From positions 1 through 27,356 of the IMG/VR virus record IMGVR_UViG_3300042509_000677: a stretch of DNA of 27,356 nt. One strand, 5' to 3'. The notes under the pieces are model-generated. The model was not told the DNA's origin, ran no database searches, and saw only the letters and a list, made by a program, of their open reading frames with translations. Shown in pieces: positions 15,077 through 22,648 of the stretch; within the stretch, counting starts at the first letter, position 1; each line of letters starts with the position of its first letter. Both the position numbers and the translations under genes were made by a program. The DNA comes from a virus.

Positions 15077-17422
15077 TTATTCAATTCCAACGATCTTGCC
15101 TTTTTCGCGTATCAGCTTTTTAGGCCGATTGACCGCTTTGATGGCAGCTTGTGCGGCTTCACGCTGGTTTTTTGTCATGATCTCTACCGCATCTTTGAAC
15201 CCTGCAACGCCGCTATCAATTCCAGAAACAGCGTTCGTAATGTTCTGGCTGGCTTCCGAAAGGCTTTGCGCTGCCGTGATCTGGGCTTTTACAGTGTCAA
15301 CCTTTGACTCTATTTCCTCAAGCTGGCGCATCTTGATCGCTAGATCGAATCGCTTGCTTTCAATGTCCAGGCGCTCACGCTCTTGCTTGATCGGGTCAAC
15401 TTCCTCAACCTTAACCTCAGTGCGGGTGTTTTTAGTCGGGTTGTCAATCTCAGACAGGATCGAAAGCGTATCGGCTTTGGCTTTCTCAGCGTTTGCCATT
15501 GTAAGCTCAGTGTCAGCCAATGCTTTGCGCGCCAGTGCTTCAGACTTCTGCGCTTCAGCCATCAGATAGACCGTCTGCGGATCTTGCTGCTGCTGTTGAG
15601 CCATCATGGCTTCCATCATCTGCTGCTGTTCTTCATCAGTCGGCGGAACAACGCCCATCTGAACGAGCTTCTTGCGGAAGAAGTCCTTAATGTCAGAGAT
15701 GCCTTCACCGTCCATGTTCATGATCGCCATAGACTGAAGGATCATCTGTGTTTCAGGATCGCTTGTAACCTGCATCATTCCAGTCAGTGAACGGACAGTG
15801 GATTCGCGGCGGCTGGTGAACGACGGGCCAACATCGACAGCAACATCAAAGTTGGCTTGGCTTAGATCATTCTCGTAAACCAATTCGCCAGTTTCAGCGT
15901 CAATGGTCGGCTTCATCATCTCGATGGATTCAACCTGCTCCATCGCGCCGATTGACTTCATCTTACGTCCTTCTTCGACGTAAATGTCTTTAGCCATCGA
16001 CAGCCATATCTCACCGCAGCGGCGCATAGCCTTCGCCATGTTGGTCATGTAGATGAATGACTGCATGTCCAAACGGGTCTGGATCATCTCAACGGCTTTA
16101 CCGCTGATGTTGCTGACCATCTTGTCCGCTTGCTGACTATTACCAAGAATTTCCGCCATATCCTGCTCGGTCAACTGCAAGAGCGCAGCCATCGCCGGAG
16201 GAATGTCGGAAGACTTGGTATAAGCAACAGGGCCAGCGGCTTGCGTCTCGCCATTCGGGCCAGTGATTGGATTGACCAGCAGATAGGGATAATTACGGAT
16301 ATTATCCTCTGCCCACATCACTTGGTGTCCAGCGACCTGCTCAGGAACGAGGATCGGCTTTTCAACGGATGAAAGCGCACTGATCTCACCCAGCTTTGAA
16401 AGCTGCATGTTCTTCAGGCGCTGCGGATCTTTAGCTAGGCGAACATGGCCCATGCAACGCTCGACGTTATCGACGAACCAACGCTTGCCGTAATAGGGAA
16501 CAATCGGAATGTTCTTGCCAGCGATGTAGCCAGCATCTTCGAGGATGCCCCCACCGCTCATGATGTATTTGTGAACGCGCCGACGCTTCACCCGCTTCTG
16601 GCGAACCTCGATGGTTCCAACAGCCAGGAGAGTTTCTTCAAGCGTTTCGTCTGCGTCAAAGTCTGCCTGCGTGTAGCGTTCTTCCTCGCCAGTGATGGTC
16701 TGGAATATGCGGATCGTCTCGCGCACTTCTTCGACGCGGTAATATTCCGCCACGAACACAACGTCTGGCGTGTCCCAGTCAAATTCGTATTGGTGAATCT
16801 CTTTAGGCCATGTGGTCGGATCATCGTTCCATTCAGCGCGATAGGCTTCGCGGGTCATCGAATAGAGAACGAAGCAATATTTAGCGTCCGACTTGTCCTG
16901 GCGCTTTGCGTCTAGATCAAAGAATACGCTGCTATCAGCGTCATAGATCGGTTCAAAGCGGATGCGCTGCTTTTCATTCTCATCGTCTTCATCGTCTTCA
17001 TAGACGGTGCGCAGACGCCATGCACCGAAGCCACCGCCAACACCTTCCTCGAAAGCATTGTCGAAAGCTTCATCTGCAACGCTGTCCTGTTCGTCAGCGC
17101 GATACAATCCGTTGCAAGTCTCAGCCAGCTTATCGTTGCTGCTTCCGTCCTTGGACACAAAGTCAACACCGATGCGGTTGTTGCGGTATTCGTTGATGAT
17201 ACGAATGACGCTCAGGTGAACCTTGTTTACCTCAAAGCGTGGCTTGTTCTCGAACTGCTCACCGATGGGGCCTTCCCATTGTGCGCCAGCGAGTGAATAG
17301 AAACGGCGATCCTGAAGGCACTGCAAGCGTTCATCGCGCATGGATGACTGACAGCGATCAAACTCAGTCAATGCCGCCTGATGCACATTGCCGAGCCGTT
17401 GTTCTCTAGTCAGTCGAGCCAT
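15077..17422 (-). CDS. P22 gp1-like portal protein
   Basis: The 781-residue protein matches the P22-type portal family (725 aa in P22). The N-terminus LTREQRLGNVHQAALTEFDRCQSSMRDERLQCLQDRRFYSLAGAQWEG leads into FENKPRFEVNKVHLSVIRIINEYRNNRIGVDFVSKDG, then the wing (FEPIYDADSSVFFDLDAKRQDKSDAKYCF), the stem region, and GNSQQADKMVSNISGKAVEMIQTRLDMQSFIY. From about residue 590 the protein is Gln-rich and helical (EEQQQMMEAMMAQQQQQDP, then heptads), the C-terminal barrel seen in P22. Twelve copies form the ring at the packaging vertex. It directly follows TerL with no gap. Confidence 0.95.
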   Translation of the reverse strand: MARLTREQRLGNVHQAALTEFDRCQSSMRDERLQCLQDRRFYSLAGAQWEGPIGEQFENKPRFEVNKVHLSVIRIINEYRNNRIGVDFVSKDGSSNDKLAETCNGLYRADEQDSVADEAFDNAFEEGVGGGFGAWRLRTVYEDDEDDENEKQRIRFEPIYDADSSVFFDLDAKRQDKSDAKYCFVLYSMTREAYRAEWNDDPTTWPKEIHQYEFDWDTPDVVFVAEYYRVEEVRETIRIFQTITGEEERYTQADFDADETLEETLLAVGTIEVRQKRVKRRRVHKYIMSGGGILEDAGYIAGKNIPIVPYYGKRWFVDNVERCMGHVRLAKDPQRLKNMQLSKLGEISALSSVEKPILVPEQVAGHQVMWAEDNIRNYPYLLVNPITGPNGETQAAGPVAYTKSSDIPPAMAALLQLTEQDMAEILGNSQQADKMVSNISGKAVEMIQTRLDMQSFIYMTNMAKAMRRCGEIWLSMAKDIYVEEGRKMKSIGAMEQVESIEMMKPTIDAETGELVYENDLSQANFDVAVDVGPSFTSRRESTVRSLTGMMQVTSDPETQMILQSMAIMNMDGEGISDIKDFFRKKLVQMGVVPPTDEEQQQMMEAMMAQQQQQDPQTVYLMAEAQKSEALARKALADTELTMANAEKAKADTLSILSEIDNPTKNTRTEVKVEEVDPIKQERERLDIESKRFDLAIKMRQLEEIESKVDTVKAQITAAQSLSEASQNITNAVSGIDSGVAGFKDAVEIMTKNQREAAQAAIKAVNRPKKLIREKGKIVGIE

Positions 17423-18634
17423 TTACCACCTGTTCACCGTTGCTAGAGGTTGGACTTCGACAGCCTTTTTAGGTGCTGCTCTCCGACTAGCCTCGCACGC
17501 ATAACGCAGCGCGTCTATCAAGTGATTATCACGATCTGCAAGAACTGGCAATACTGCGCCTGTCAGCGGGTCGGTCTTATAACTGTAGCAGGATAACTCA
17601 TCAATCGTATGCTTGCAGCGGGGATGCACCACAATGTCGTGCGACTTAAGCCATTCAATGCCTTCCTCGACAGACTTCGGGCCTTTGATCGCTGGCATGA
17701 TCTTCGGGAAGCCGTGGCGCTGCATGTGGCTAATTGTCTCAGGTCGGGCGCTGTCAGCAACGATAGGCCATTTCTCGGACTCTGGCACGGTCAGGAACAG
17801 ATCAGGCGTGTCCATAATCTCGCAGCCCACCCGATAGGCTTCGTGATCGACATAGATCGTGCGCCCGATAACGTGACAGCGGATCAAGACTGTCGGGTCT
17901 GAAGCAAAGCCCCAGTCAGCGCCGAACCGGTGTGTTGCGTCTTCAGGTGTGTCGAACTCCTCGATGCTCCAGTTGCGGAACACCCGTGCCTCGCTGTTGC
18001 TGAGATAGCTGCCGAGCCAGACGTGCTTGTATTTGTCAGGATCGCGGCTTCGATCGTACTCCATCTCTGCTTTGAGAACGTCAGGGAACCAAGGATTGCG
18101 ATCCCAATTAACGCGTAAAAATATTGTTTTTGGCGGCTTGGTTTCACCAACAAACATTACATCCACTGGATCGGTTTGGTTTTTAGGATTCCAAGTAAAA
18201 TATATTTGGCTGCCGGGTTTGCGGATTGTTGGTATCAGGATGTCCAAGCTGGCTTGACTAACAGTCTGCGCCTCTTCCACCCAGCAGACATCAATGCCCT
18301 CGATTGACTTAATGCTGTCAATGTTTGAGCGCAGGCCAGCGAATAAAATTAAAGATCCATTTTGTCCGCGTATCTCTGTATCAGTTGACACAAAGAATTC
18401 TTGCAACCCAGCACGCGCAATGGTGTCATCAAGCAGCCGCTTCACAGAATCTTTGATTGATTTCTGGATCTCACGGGCGCATAAAATGCGAAGCGGTTTA
18501 GATGCGGCGCGGAGAATCAACGTTGTAGCGACAGAATAACTCTTCGCACTACCTCGCCCCCCCAATAAGGCAAAATACCTAGCCTCCTCATCAAACAGGC
18601 TTTCACACCATTCTGGCAATTCAAGATTAGCCAC
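17423..18634 (-). CDS. terL: Terminase large subunit
   Basis: The 403-residue protein is a Terminase_3-type packaging ATPase/nuclease. Walker A is GGRGSAKS (25-32), Walker B is IDVCWVEEA (114-122) with E120/E121 as catalytic glutamate, and the coupling segment is FTWNP (146-150). The nuclease domain has D240 (FGADWGF), D294 (IVADSA) and D374 (HLIDALRY). It moves DNA into the procapsid through the portal and cuts the concatemer. The start is GTG at 18634, inside the end of the HNH gene (8-base overlap), with only a weak ribosome site. The original TerS-TerL junction was therefore probably changed by the HNH gene. Confidence 0.96.
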   Translation of the reverse strand: MANLELPEWCESLFDEEARYFALLGGRGSAKSYSVATTLILRAASKPLRILCAREIQKSIKDSVKRLLDDTIARAGLQEFFVSTDTEIRGQNGSLILFAGLRSNIDSIKSIEGIDVCWVEEAQTVSQASLDILIPTIRKPGSQIYFTWNPKNQTDPVDVMFVGETKPPKTIFLRVNWDRNPWFPDVLKAEMEYDRSRDPDKYKHVWLGSYLSNSEARVFRNWSIEEFDTPEDATHRFGADWGFASDPTVLIRCHVIGRTIYVDHEAYRVGCEIMDTPDLFLTVPESEKWPIVADSARPETISHMQRHGFPKIMPAIKGPKSVEEGIEWLKSHDIVVHPRCKHTIDELSCYSYKTDPLTGAVLPVLADRDNHLIDALRYACEASRRAAPKKAVEVQPLATVNRW

Positions 18635-19283
18635 GCGCCAACTTTCTTACCGAGACACTCAAGGCTTTTTCAACATCCCATCCGGAATCTAATCTGTTTC
18701 GAATCACGGTGGCTGGAATGCCTGTCTCACGCGACCATGCTGCCGCTGTCATAATTTTCCCAAAAGCCTCAATTGATCTAACATTTGTACGAGTCGATGC
18801 TTGTTGAAAGGCGTCAGCCCAAACGCAGTTTGCAGGCTCGTAATTTCCATTTGTATCCAAGCGCTCTAAGCTGTGTTTGCTTGATGGCTTTGGCCCCATG
18901 TCTTCATAGAAATTTTGGAATTCAGCCCAGCGCTCGCACACAGTAATTCCTCGCGCACCATAACGCTTATAGCTATGCACGTTCGGATTAAGGCAGCGCG
19001 ATTTCATTGATGCCCAAGCATGATATTCTGAAGCCGATCTTTTGCGCTCCTTGGTTGTGTGGCCATGCGTTCGCTGCTTCTTTCCTGCAACCTTTGCGCT
19101 CTCAGCATGAAGACAGCCACAAGAACGCTTATGCCCATTTTTCAGATAAGTGCTGATTGATGTCGTTTCAGTGCCACAATCACAAACGCATTTCCAGACT
19201 CTCCCCCTCTTGGTTTTCCCAATATCGCAAACTGCAATTAGTTTGCCAAAGCGGCGTCCAGATAAATTTTCAGCAATAGGCAT
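18627..19283 (-). CDS. HNH-type homing endonuclease between TerS and TerL
   Basis: The 218-residue protein has an N-terminal GRRFGKLIAV motif and zinc cluster (KCVCDCGTE at 31-39, RSCGCL at 53-58), the homing core EYHAWASMKSRCLNP, RYGARGITVCERWAEFQNFYEDMGPKP and then SLERLDTNGNYEPANCVWADAFQQAS (138-163), and a C-terminal helix-turn-helix (AAAWSRETGIPATVIRNRL, GWDVEKAL). Compared with the usual form SLDRIDNxGNYxPxNCRWAT, the first Asp is Glu (E140) and WAT is WAD, so catalysis may be weak or lost. It may be a homing gene in decay. HNH proteins beside terminases can also assist packaging, but those are of a different kind. Confidence 0.88.
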   Translation of the reverse strand: MPIAENLSGRRFGKLIAVCDIGKTKRGRVWKCVCDCGTETTSISTYLKNGHKRSCGCLHAESAKVAGKKQRTHGHTTKERKRSASEYHAWASMKSRCLNPNVHSYKRYGARGITVCERWAEFQNFYEDMGPKPSSKHSLERLDTNGNYEPANCVWADAFQQASTRTNVRSIEAFGKIMTAAAWSRETGIPATVIRNRLDSGWDVEKALSVSVRKLARG

Positions 19284-19317
19284 AATGGCTCCTTCGCATC
19301 ATCATGCCATACGCTGT

Positions 19318-19719
19318 TTAATCATGCAATGGTTTTACAAAGCGAACGGTCACATCAGTTTTAATATCGCCATTGACGTTTAGCTTTGATGGAGCGTCAA
19401 GACCGATCATTGCGTTGATGGCTTTTACAGCGTTCACCTTGTCGCTTGGCTTGGCGTCCTGGTCTATGCCTTTGGCTATCGTGGAGAGAACATCGAGGCT
19501 GTCTGCCATCGTCCAAACGACACGTTCAGCGATTGCGGCTTTAAGTTCAGCAACCCTTCCCGATATATTCCCGTCAGCCATTAGCTCACAAGCACGCTTA
19601 TATGTGGTCTCAGGTTTGGTCGTTGGCTTAACATTGAAGGCTGCTCGATAAGCGTCAGCTTGGCTTTTGCCTTGTGCGACTTCTTGAGCAAATCGCTCTT
19701 GTTTAGGTGTCAATGCCAT
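19318..19719 (-). CDS. terS: Terminase small subunit
   Basis: The 133-residue protein begins MALTPKQERFAQEVAQGKSQADAYRAAF, the Terminase_2 N-terminal helix-turn-helix that binds the packaging site. It is followed by PETTYKRACELMADGNISGRVAEL, an oligomerisation helix (AAIAERVVWTMADSLDVLSTIAKG), and a C-terminal tail. It recognises pac or cos and delivers DNA to TerL. I chose ATG 19719 and not the ATG at 19734, because the similarity begins there and the upstream bases carry GGAAGC and GAG, while the 19734 start has no ribosome site. It overlaps the end of a 40-residue membrane peptide by 10 bases. Confidence 0.92.
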   Translation of the reverse strand: MALTPKQERFAQEVAQGKSQADAYRAAFNVKPTTKPETTYKRACELMADGNISGRVAELKAAIAERVVWTMADSLDVLSTIAKGIDQDAKPSDKVNAVKAINAMIGLDAPSKLNVNGDIKTDVTVRFVKPLHD

Positions 19720-19832
19720 TGTCTCAGCTTCCATAAAAGGACTGGTAAAGCCACTATAGCAATTCCTATGCTACCAAACAAGCCGATGGCAGTCCAAAGT
19801 GCGGCGAGACCTAATGCGTCTGCCTTGGTCAT
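19710..19832 (-). CDS. 40-residue single-span membrane peptide
   Basis: The ORF (MTKADALGLAALWTAIGLFG, then SIGIAIVALPVLLWKLRQWH) holds one transmembrane helix (about residues 8-34) with a polar N-terminus and a basic C-terminus, so it would sit with the C-terminus inside. It starts in ATGA overlap with the methyltransferase stop and runs 10 bases into TerS, so it is tightly coupled. The size and shape fit a small holin or pinholin, or an anchor peptide. No homologue is recalled; the call rests on the open frame, its exact junctions and hydrophobicity. Confidence 0.6.
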   Translation of the reverse strand: MTKADALGLAALWTAIGLFGSIGIAIVALPVLLWKLRQWH

Positions 19833-20449
19833 ATAAACATATCGCCTTGACGTTGTGCATCTTCAATGCGCTTGCAGGCTATGTCGAAGTAATCAGTATC
19901 GCGCTCAATGTAGATAGCTTTGCGCCCCATAAGCACGGATGCGACTGCCGTAGAGCCTGATCCGCCAAATGGGTCGAGAATGGTTTGTGGATTATCAAGT
20001 TTGTTGATGCACCATTTCATTAAATCAATTGGCTTTTGTGTGGGGTGAACCTTGCCTCCATCCATAGACTGCGGACGCATTCTAAAAATTCGGGCAACAG
20101 CATCAATGTTTGTCCAAGCCATCTCTAAATCGGCAAAATCACGCCCATCGTTTTGCTTGTCCCAAACTAAAATGCATCGAGTTGCTGGAAGCGAGAAATA
20201 ATTTCCACCCCAAATAATTGCCTGTTTTGTCATGCGAACAATTTCTGCAAGGAAGTTGGCCTCTGGGGTTTCGTTGTCCCATGATTTGCCACCCATGCCG
20301 CGACTTACGGCGAGGCGATTGCTTTTGGTTATGTTTATCCCATAAGGCGGATCAGTCACTACAGCATCCACCTTGCCAAGCGTAGGCAGAATATCGCGGC
20401 AATCGCCCAGATAAAGCGTGGCGTTACCTATGATAACAGGATCAGCCAT
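19829..20449 (-). CDS. DNA methyltransferase, beta-class order (N6-A or N4-C)
   Basis: The 206-residue protein has TDPPYG (32-37, catalytic motif IV), a short central target region, VHPTQKPIDLM (134-144, motif X) and DPFGGSGSTAVASVL (159-173, motif I). This order IV-X-I is beta-class, as in CcrM of Alphaproteobacteria. With 206 residues it is near the smallest size for the class and lacks the long CcrM C-terminal domain. It methylates DNA using S-adenosylmethionine; the target cannot be read from sequence. The ATG at 20449 overlaps the stop of the small upstream gene (TGATG); the longer frame to 20506 would run inside that gene and has no ribosome site. It may protect phage DNA from restriction or alter host-controlled sites. 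Confidence 0.92.
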   Translation of the reverse strand: MADPVIIGNATLYLGDCRDILPTLGKVDAVVTDPPYGINITKSNRLAVSRGMGGKSWDNETPEANFLAEIVRMTKQAIIWGGNYFSLPATRCILVWDKQNDGRDFADLEMAWTNIDAVARIFRMRPQSMDGGKVHPTQKPIDLMKWCINKLDNPQTILDPFGGSGSTAVASVLMGRKAIYIERDTDYFDIACKRIEDAQRQGDMFI

Positions 20450-20619
20450 CACATCACCCCATAGTGTCGAAGGTAGAACTTCGCCCAGGCGTCTGTTGGG
20501 TAACACCCAGCTTTCCAGTTATCGCGTAAAGCAGCCTTTGACATTTTGCCTCGCTTCCATCTGTCTAGGTCTATCAGGAATTGTGTGCGGTTATTCGGCC
20601 TTCCGTAGCCGCTGGACAT
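20449..20619 (-). CDS. 56-residue basic protein
   Basis: The ORF reads MSSGYGRPNNRTQFLIDLDR, then WKRGKMSKAALRDNWKAGCY and PTDAWAKFYLRHYGVM. It lies between the replication gene and the methyltransferase. It overlaps the end of the upstream gene by 29 bases and ends in a TGATG junction with the methyltransferase. No domain is recognised. The junctions support it as a real gene, but the 29-base overlap leaves some doubt. Confidence 0.55.
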   Translation of the reverse strand: MSSGYGRPNNRTQFLIDLDRWKRGKMSKAALRDNWKAGCYPTDAWAKFYLRHYGVM

Positions 20620-21205
20620 ATCCCTCACCCTCTCGACGTAGCAAACCAGTCTCTACGCAAATGCGTTTCCAGCGTTCCGGCTTTGCGTCGATCACAGATT
20701 GATCAACTGGGCCATCGCGTAAATCAGCAACGAATTGATCGAATACCGATTGCGTGAAGTCTTCGCACTTGCGCAAGGCTCGATCTTTGCGCGTCGGTGG
20801 CGTCCGATATTCACCCAAGAAGCTTAGGCATTGGCGTGGCGTTGGGAACCAGTCCAATTCGCGGCAAGCCCTCTCGGTCATGTATGACAAAGCTTCCTTG
20901 CTATATCCGCCGAGCAATCGAACGTAGACCGCGAACCGCTTTTGCCCTGTTGCCTCATCAATGTTTTTGGCTGGCAGGGTCGCTGCGATAAATTCAAGCT
21001 GCCGAGCAATCTCTTGCGGACTTGCCAGATCCGCTTCAGCGGGGAGCGATAAGGCGAGTTGGCGAAGCTTGTCGCATTCCTCCATCGTCATCAAAGGCTG
21101 GGAAAGCATCCTCTCGATTTCCGACTTCGCGGAGGACAGAGAGGAAGCCATCGGCTTGTTTTCTGTTGCTTGCAGAATTGTTTTGACTGCTGCTGATATG
21201 TGCAT
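20591..21205 (-). CDS. Replication-module protein, possible helicase-loader type
   Basis: A 204-residue helical protein. The centre (KRFAVYVRLLGGYSKEALSYMTERACRELDWFPTPRQCLSFL) resembles a segment of phage proteins that follow the replication initiator, with LDWFPTPR as a recurring motif. I recognise no Walker motif, so it is not a AAA+ loader; a P-like loader is possible, by position only. The start at 21205 is supported by AAGGA 8 bases before the ATG, which puts the first 170 bases inside the initiator gene in another frame. Starts at 21151 or 21091 would remove the overlap but have no good ribosome site. Confidence 0.7.
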   Translation of the reverse strand: MHISAAVKTILQATENKPMASSLSSAKSEIERMLSQPLMTMEECDKLRQLALSLPAEADLASPQEIARQLEFIAATLPAKNIDEATGQKRFAVYVRLLGGYSKEALSYMTERACRELDWFPTPRQCLSFLGEYRTPPTRKDRALRKCEDFTQSVFDQFVADLRDGPVDQSVIDAKPERWKRICVETGLLRREGEGYVQRLRKAE

Positions 21206-21842
21206 TTTGCCTGTCCTTAATTTCGTAGAGGTCTGTCCATCCGTTCATCGTGCTGCGATCCAGCACCTCGGCAATATCCTGTCCAGCGTGACGCATTTTA
21301 TCCAGTTTGCTTAAAGCTCGTGTGTAACCTCTATCGGTTAAGGGTTTCTTAAGCTTTAACCTCATATCAATCCAACCATACCAAGCGTCCAATGGCATCC
21401 AGTCAGGGATATAAATTGAACCCATTTTGCTAGGGGGACTATAGGGGGTTATAACATCTGGTTTAATATCTGTGTTTATATCTGGTATAGGTTCGCCCTT
21501 CTGGTCATTTTCATTTGACCGTTTGGGCAAGTCGGATTTTCCAATAGGGCAAGTCGGTGCATACCATTTTGTTCGATCATATGCGGACTTGTTGAAAGAT
21601 CCGCTGACAAGCAAACCATCGTCCTCCAGCTTGGTCAAAGCCGTGCGAATTTGCTTTCCAGTCAGATAGGGGAACAAATCAGCAAATGCCGAAACGCTGT
21701 TATACGTCCACCACAAGCCATCGTGAAAATGCTTGTTGTTGGCTGCGTTCTTTTCAGCCCACCAAACAATGTTTTGGAAAATAACGGCGGCGTTCAAACC
21801 GACCTTGGCGGCAACCTCTGGATCGAAGCTGTGCCGACTCAT
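21036..21842 (-). CDS. Winged-helix replication initiator-type protein
   Basis: The 268-residue protein has an N-terminal winged helix (residues about 12-100): LNAAVIFQNIVWWAEKN, DGLWWTYNSVSAFADLFPYLTGKQIRTALTKLEDDGLLVSG, FNKSAYDRTKWYAP. This is the pattern of phage replication proteins that bind an origin within their own gene. A polar Pro/Asp linker follows, then a helical domain (DAWYGWIDMRLKLKKPLTDRGYTRALSKLDKM). The start at 21842 overlaps the stop of a 16-residue leader ORF (ATGA). It is the first replication gene of the leftward early operon. It could instead be a regulator; the size and its neighbours favour replication. Confidence 0.75.
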   Translation of the reverse strand: MSRHSFDPEVAAKVGLNAAVIFQNIVWWAEKNAANNKHFHDGLWWTYNSVSAFADLFPYLTGKQIRTALTKLEDDGLLVSGSFNKSAYDRTKWYAPTCPIGKSDLPKRSNENDQKGEPIPDINTDIKPDVITPYSPPSKMGSIYIPDWMPLDAWYGWIDMRLKLKKPLTDRGYTRALSKLDKMRHAGQDIAEVLDRSTMNGWTDLYEIKDRQNAHISSSQNNSASNRKQADGFLSVLREVGNREDAFPAFDDDGGMRQASPTRLIAPR

Positions 21843-21889
21843 AACACAATGCCTTGCGTTATGGTTTTGTGGCGTGTATTACTCAACAT
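21839..21889 (-). CDS. 16-residue leader peptide before the replication initiator
   Basis: The ORF MLSNTRHKTITQGIVL has a near-ideal ribosome site (AGGAGG with 8 bases to the ATG at 21889). Its stop TGA overlaps the initiator ATG (ATGA). The initiator by itself has a weaker site (AAGG, 9 bases). This arrangement fits translational coupling, with the leader opening the initiator start. The peptide may have no function of its own. Confidence 0.5.
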   Translation of the reverse strand: MLSNTRHKTITQGIVL

Positions 21890-21919
21890 ACTCAATGCCT
21901 CCTACTTAGGCGTTGTTTA

Positions 21920-21957
21920 GGGCGGGTTGAGCGATGCCTCTCTAACGCTCCCCGCCC
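21920..21957. terminator. GC-rich bulged hairpin
   Basis: GGGCGGG (21920-21926), a TT bulge, and GAGCG (21929-21933) pair with CGCTC (21946-21950) and CCCGCCC (21951-21957): 12 bp around a 12-base loop. It lies between the DUF1064 nuclease gene and the leader ORF on the minus strand. No T-run follows, so it may be an attenuator or a message end. Confidence 0.45.
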
Positions 21958-21981
21958 GCCCCACTAACCATAAAATGCGCT

Positions 21982-22314
21982 TTAAGTCAATCTCAGTTCC
22001 CAGTCAGGATACAGATGTCTGAACAAAGCAGCACGCAACGGGAAGTCTCGAACGACGAAGCCCTTCACGTCTTCAGCGATAAGCTTCCCACGCTCCATAT
22101 AGGTAAAGTCGGGTCGATAGCTTGCCACCCGTCCGTTGCCCATTTTGAGAGGCTTGCCGTTGACCATAAACTCGAACTTCGGCTCAATGGTCAAACCCTC
22201 GATCTCCCTGCCTCTCTGTAATAGGTGCAGTTGATCGCAACGCTTGGCTTCACGCTTTGACGCATGAAGATGCCCATTCGTGCAGGCGGTTTTCTTGGCG
22301 AAATATTTAGTCAC
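21982..22314 (-). CDS. DUF1064-type nuclease (PD-(D/E)XK-like)
   Basis: The 110-residue protein starts at a GTG (22314), giving VTKYFAKKTACTNGHLHASKREAKR, which fits the DUF1064 family pattern (TKYxAKK, dG, FdSkxEAxrY, L). Residues about 70-95 (ASYRPDFTYMERGKLIAEDVKGF) hold the active-site pattern D-(x)n-D-x-K. Members are phage nucleases of the PD-(D/E)XK type, perhaps for Holliday junctions. A longer frame to 22356 would start inside the DnaA-like gene; the GTG overlaps that gene's end by 8 bases, and the family similarity begins there. Confidence 0.82.
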   Translation of the reverse strand: MTKYFAKKTACTNGHLHASKREAKRCDQLHLLQRGREIEGLTIEPKFEFMVNGKPLKMGNGRVASYRPDFTYMERGKLIAEDVKGFVVRDFPLRAALFRHLYPDWELRLT

Positions 22315-22648
22315 GCAAGGCCCTCTCCACTCGTTCGACCGCTGCGGCAAACTCATCGTCTCGCTCGATTAGGTTCTCGACAACGCGCACGCCATGAAAG
22401 GCTGTGCTGTGATCTGTGCGGCCCAGCATGTTAGCCATCTGCAGATAGGACATATGTCCACAGTTGCGGCTCATCACATACCAGGCGACCTGCCTAGCCC
22501 TTACTCGCTTCTTGGATCGGCTAGGGCTAATCAATGATTGCTTGTCGATGTTGAATTCATTCATCACCGCTGTAACCACTGCCGAGCCACTGTTGCGTCT
22601 GCGGCGCTCAATATGCGGCGGCGAATACCATTTGGGAAACATGTTCAT
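22307..22648 (-). CDS. Free-standing DnaA domain IV-like DNA-binding protein
   Basis: The 113-residue protein matches only the C-terminal DNA-binding domain of DnaA: SRSKKRVRARQVAWYVMSRNCG (43-64), MSYLQMANMLG (66-76), and the signature GRTDHSTAFHGVRVVENLI (76-94), where GRDHST is the DnaA-box recognition motif. No AAA+ domain (Walker A or B) is present and the first 25 residues are basic and unstructured. It is therefore predicted to bind DnaA boxes without ATPase activity. In a phage early operon next to a replication initiator, it may take over or block host DnaA sites or act as an origin or promoter factor. It overlaps the neighbouring gene by 4 bases. Confidence 0.85.
   Translation of the reverse strand: MNMFPKWYSPPHIERRRRNSGSAVVTAVMNEFNIDKQSLISPSRSKKRVRARQVAWYVMSRNCGHMSYLQMANMLGRTDHSTAFHGVRVVENLIERDDEFAAAVERVERALRD

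Noticed and set aside
20450-20506. Longer start for the methyltransferase (MLPNRRLG)
   Set aside because: It runs back into the 56-residue gene and has no ribosome site; the ATG at 20449 fits the junction and the motif order.
21861-21981. TTGACT with TATGGT as promoter for the initiator
   Set aside because: The gap between the boxes is only 12 bases on the minus strand, too short for sigma70.
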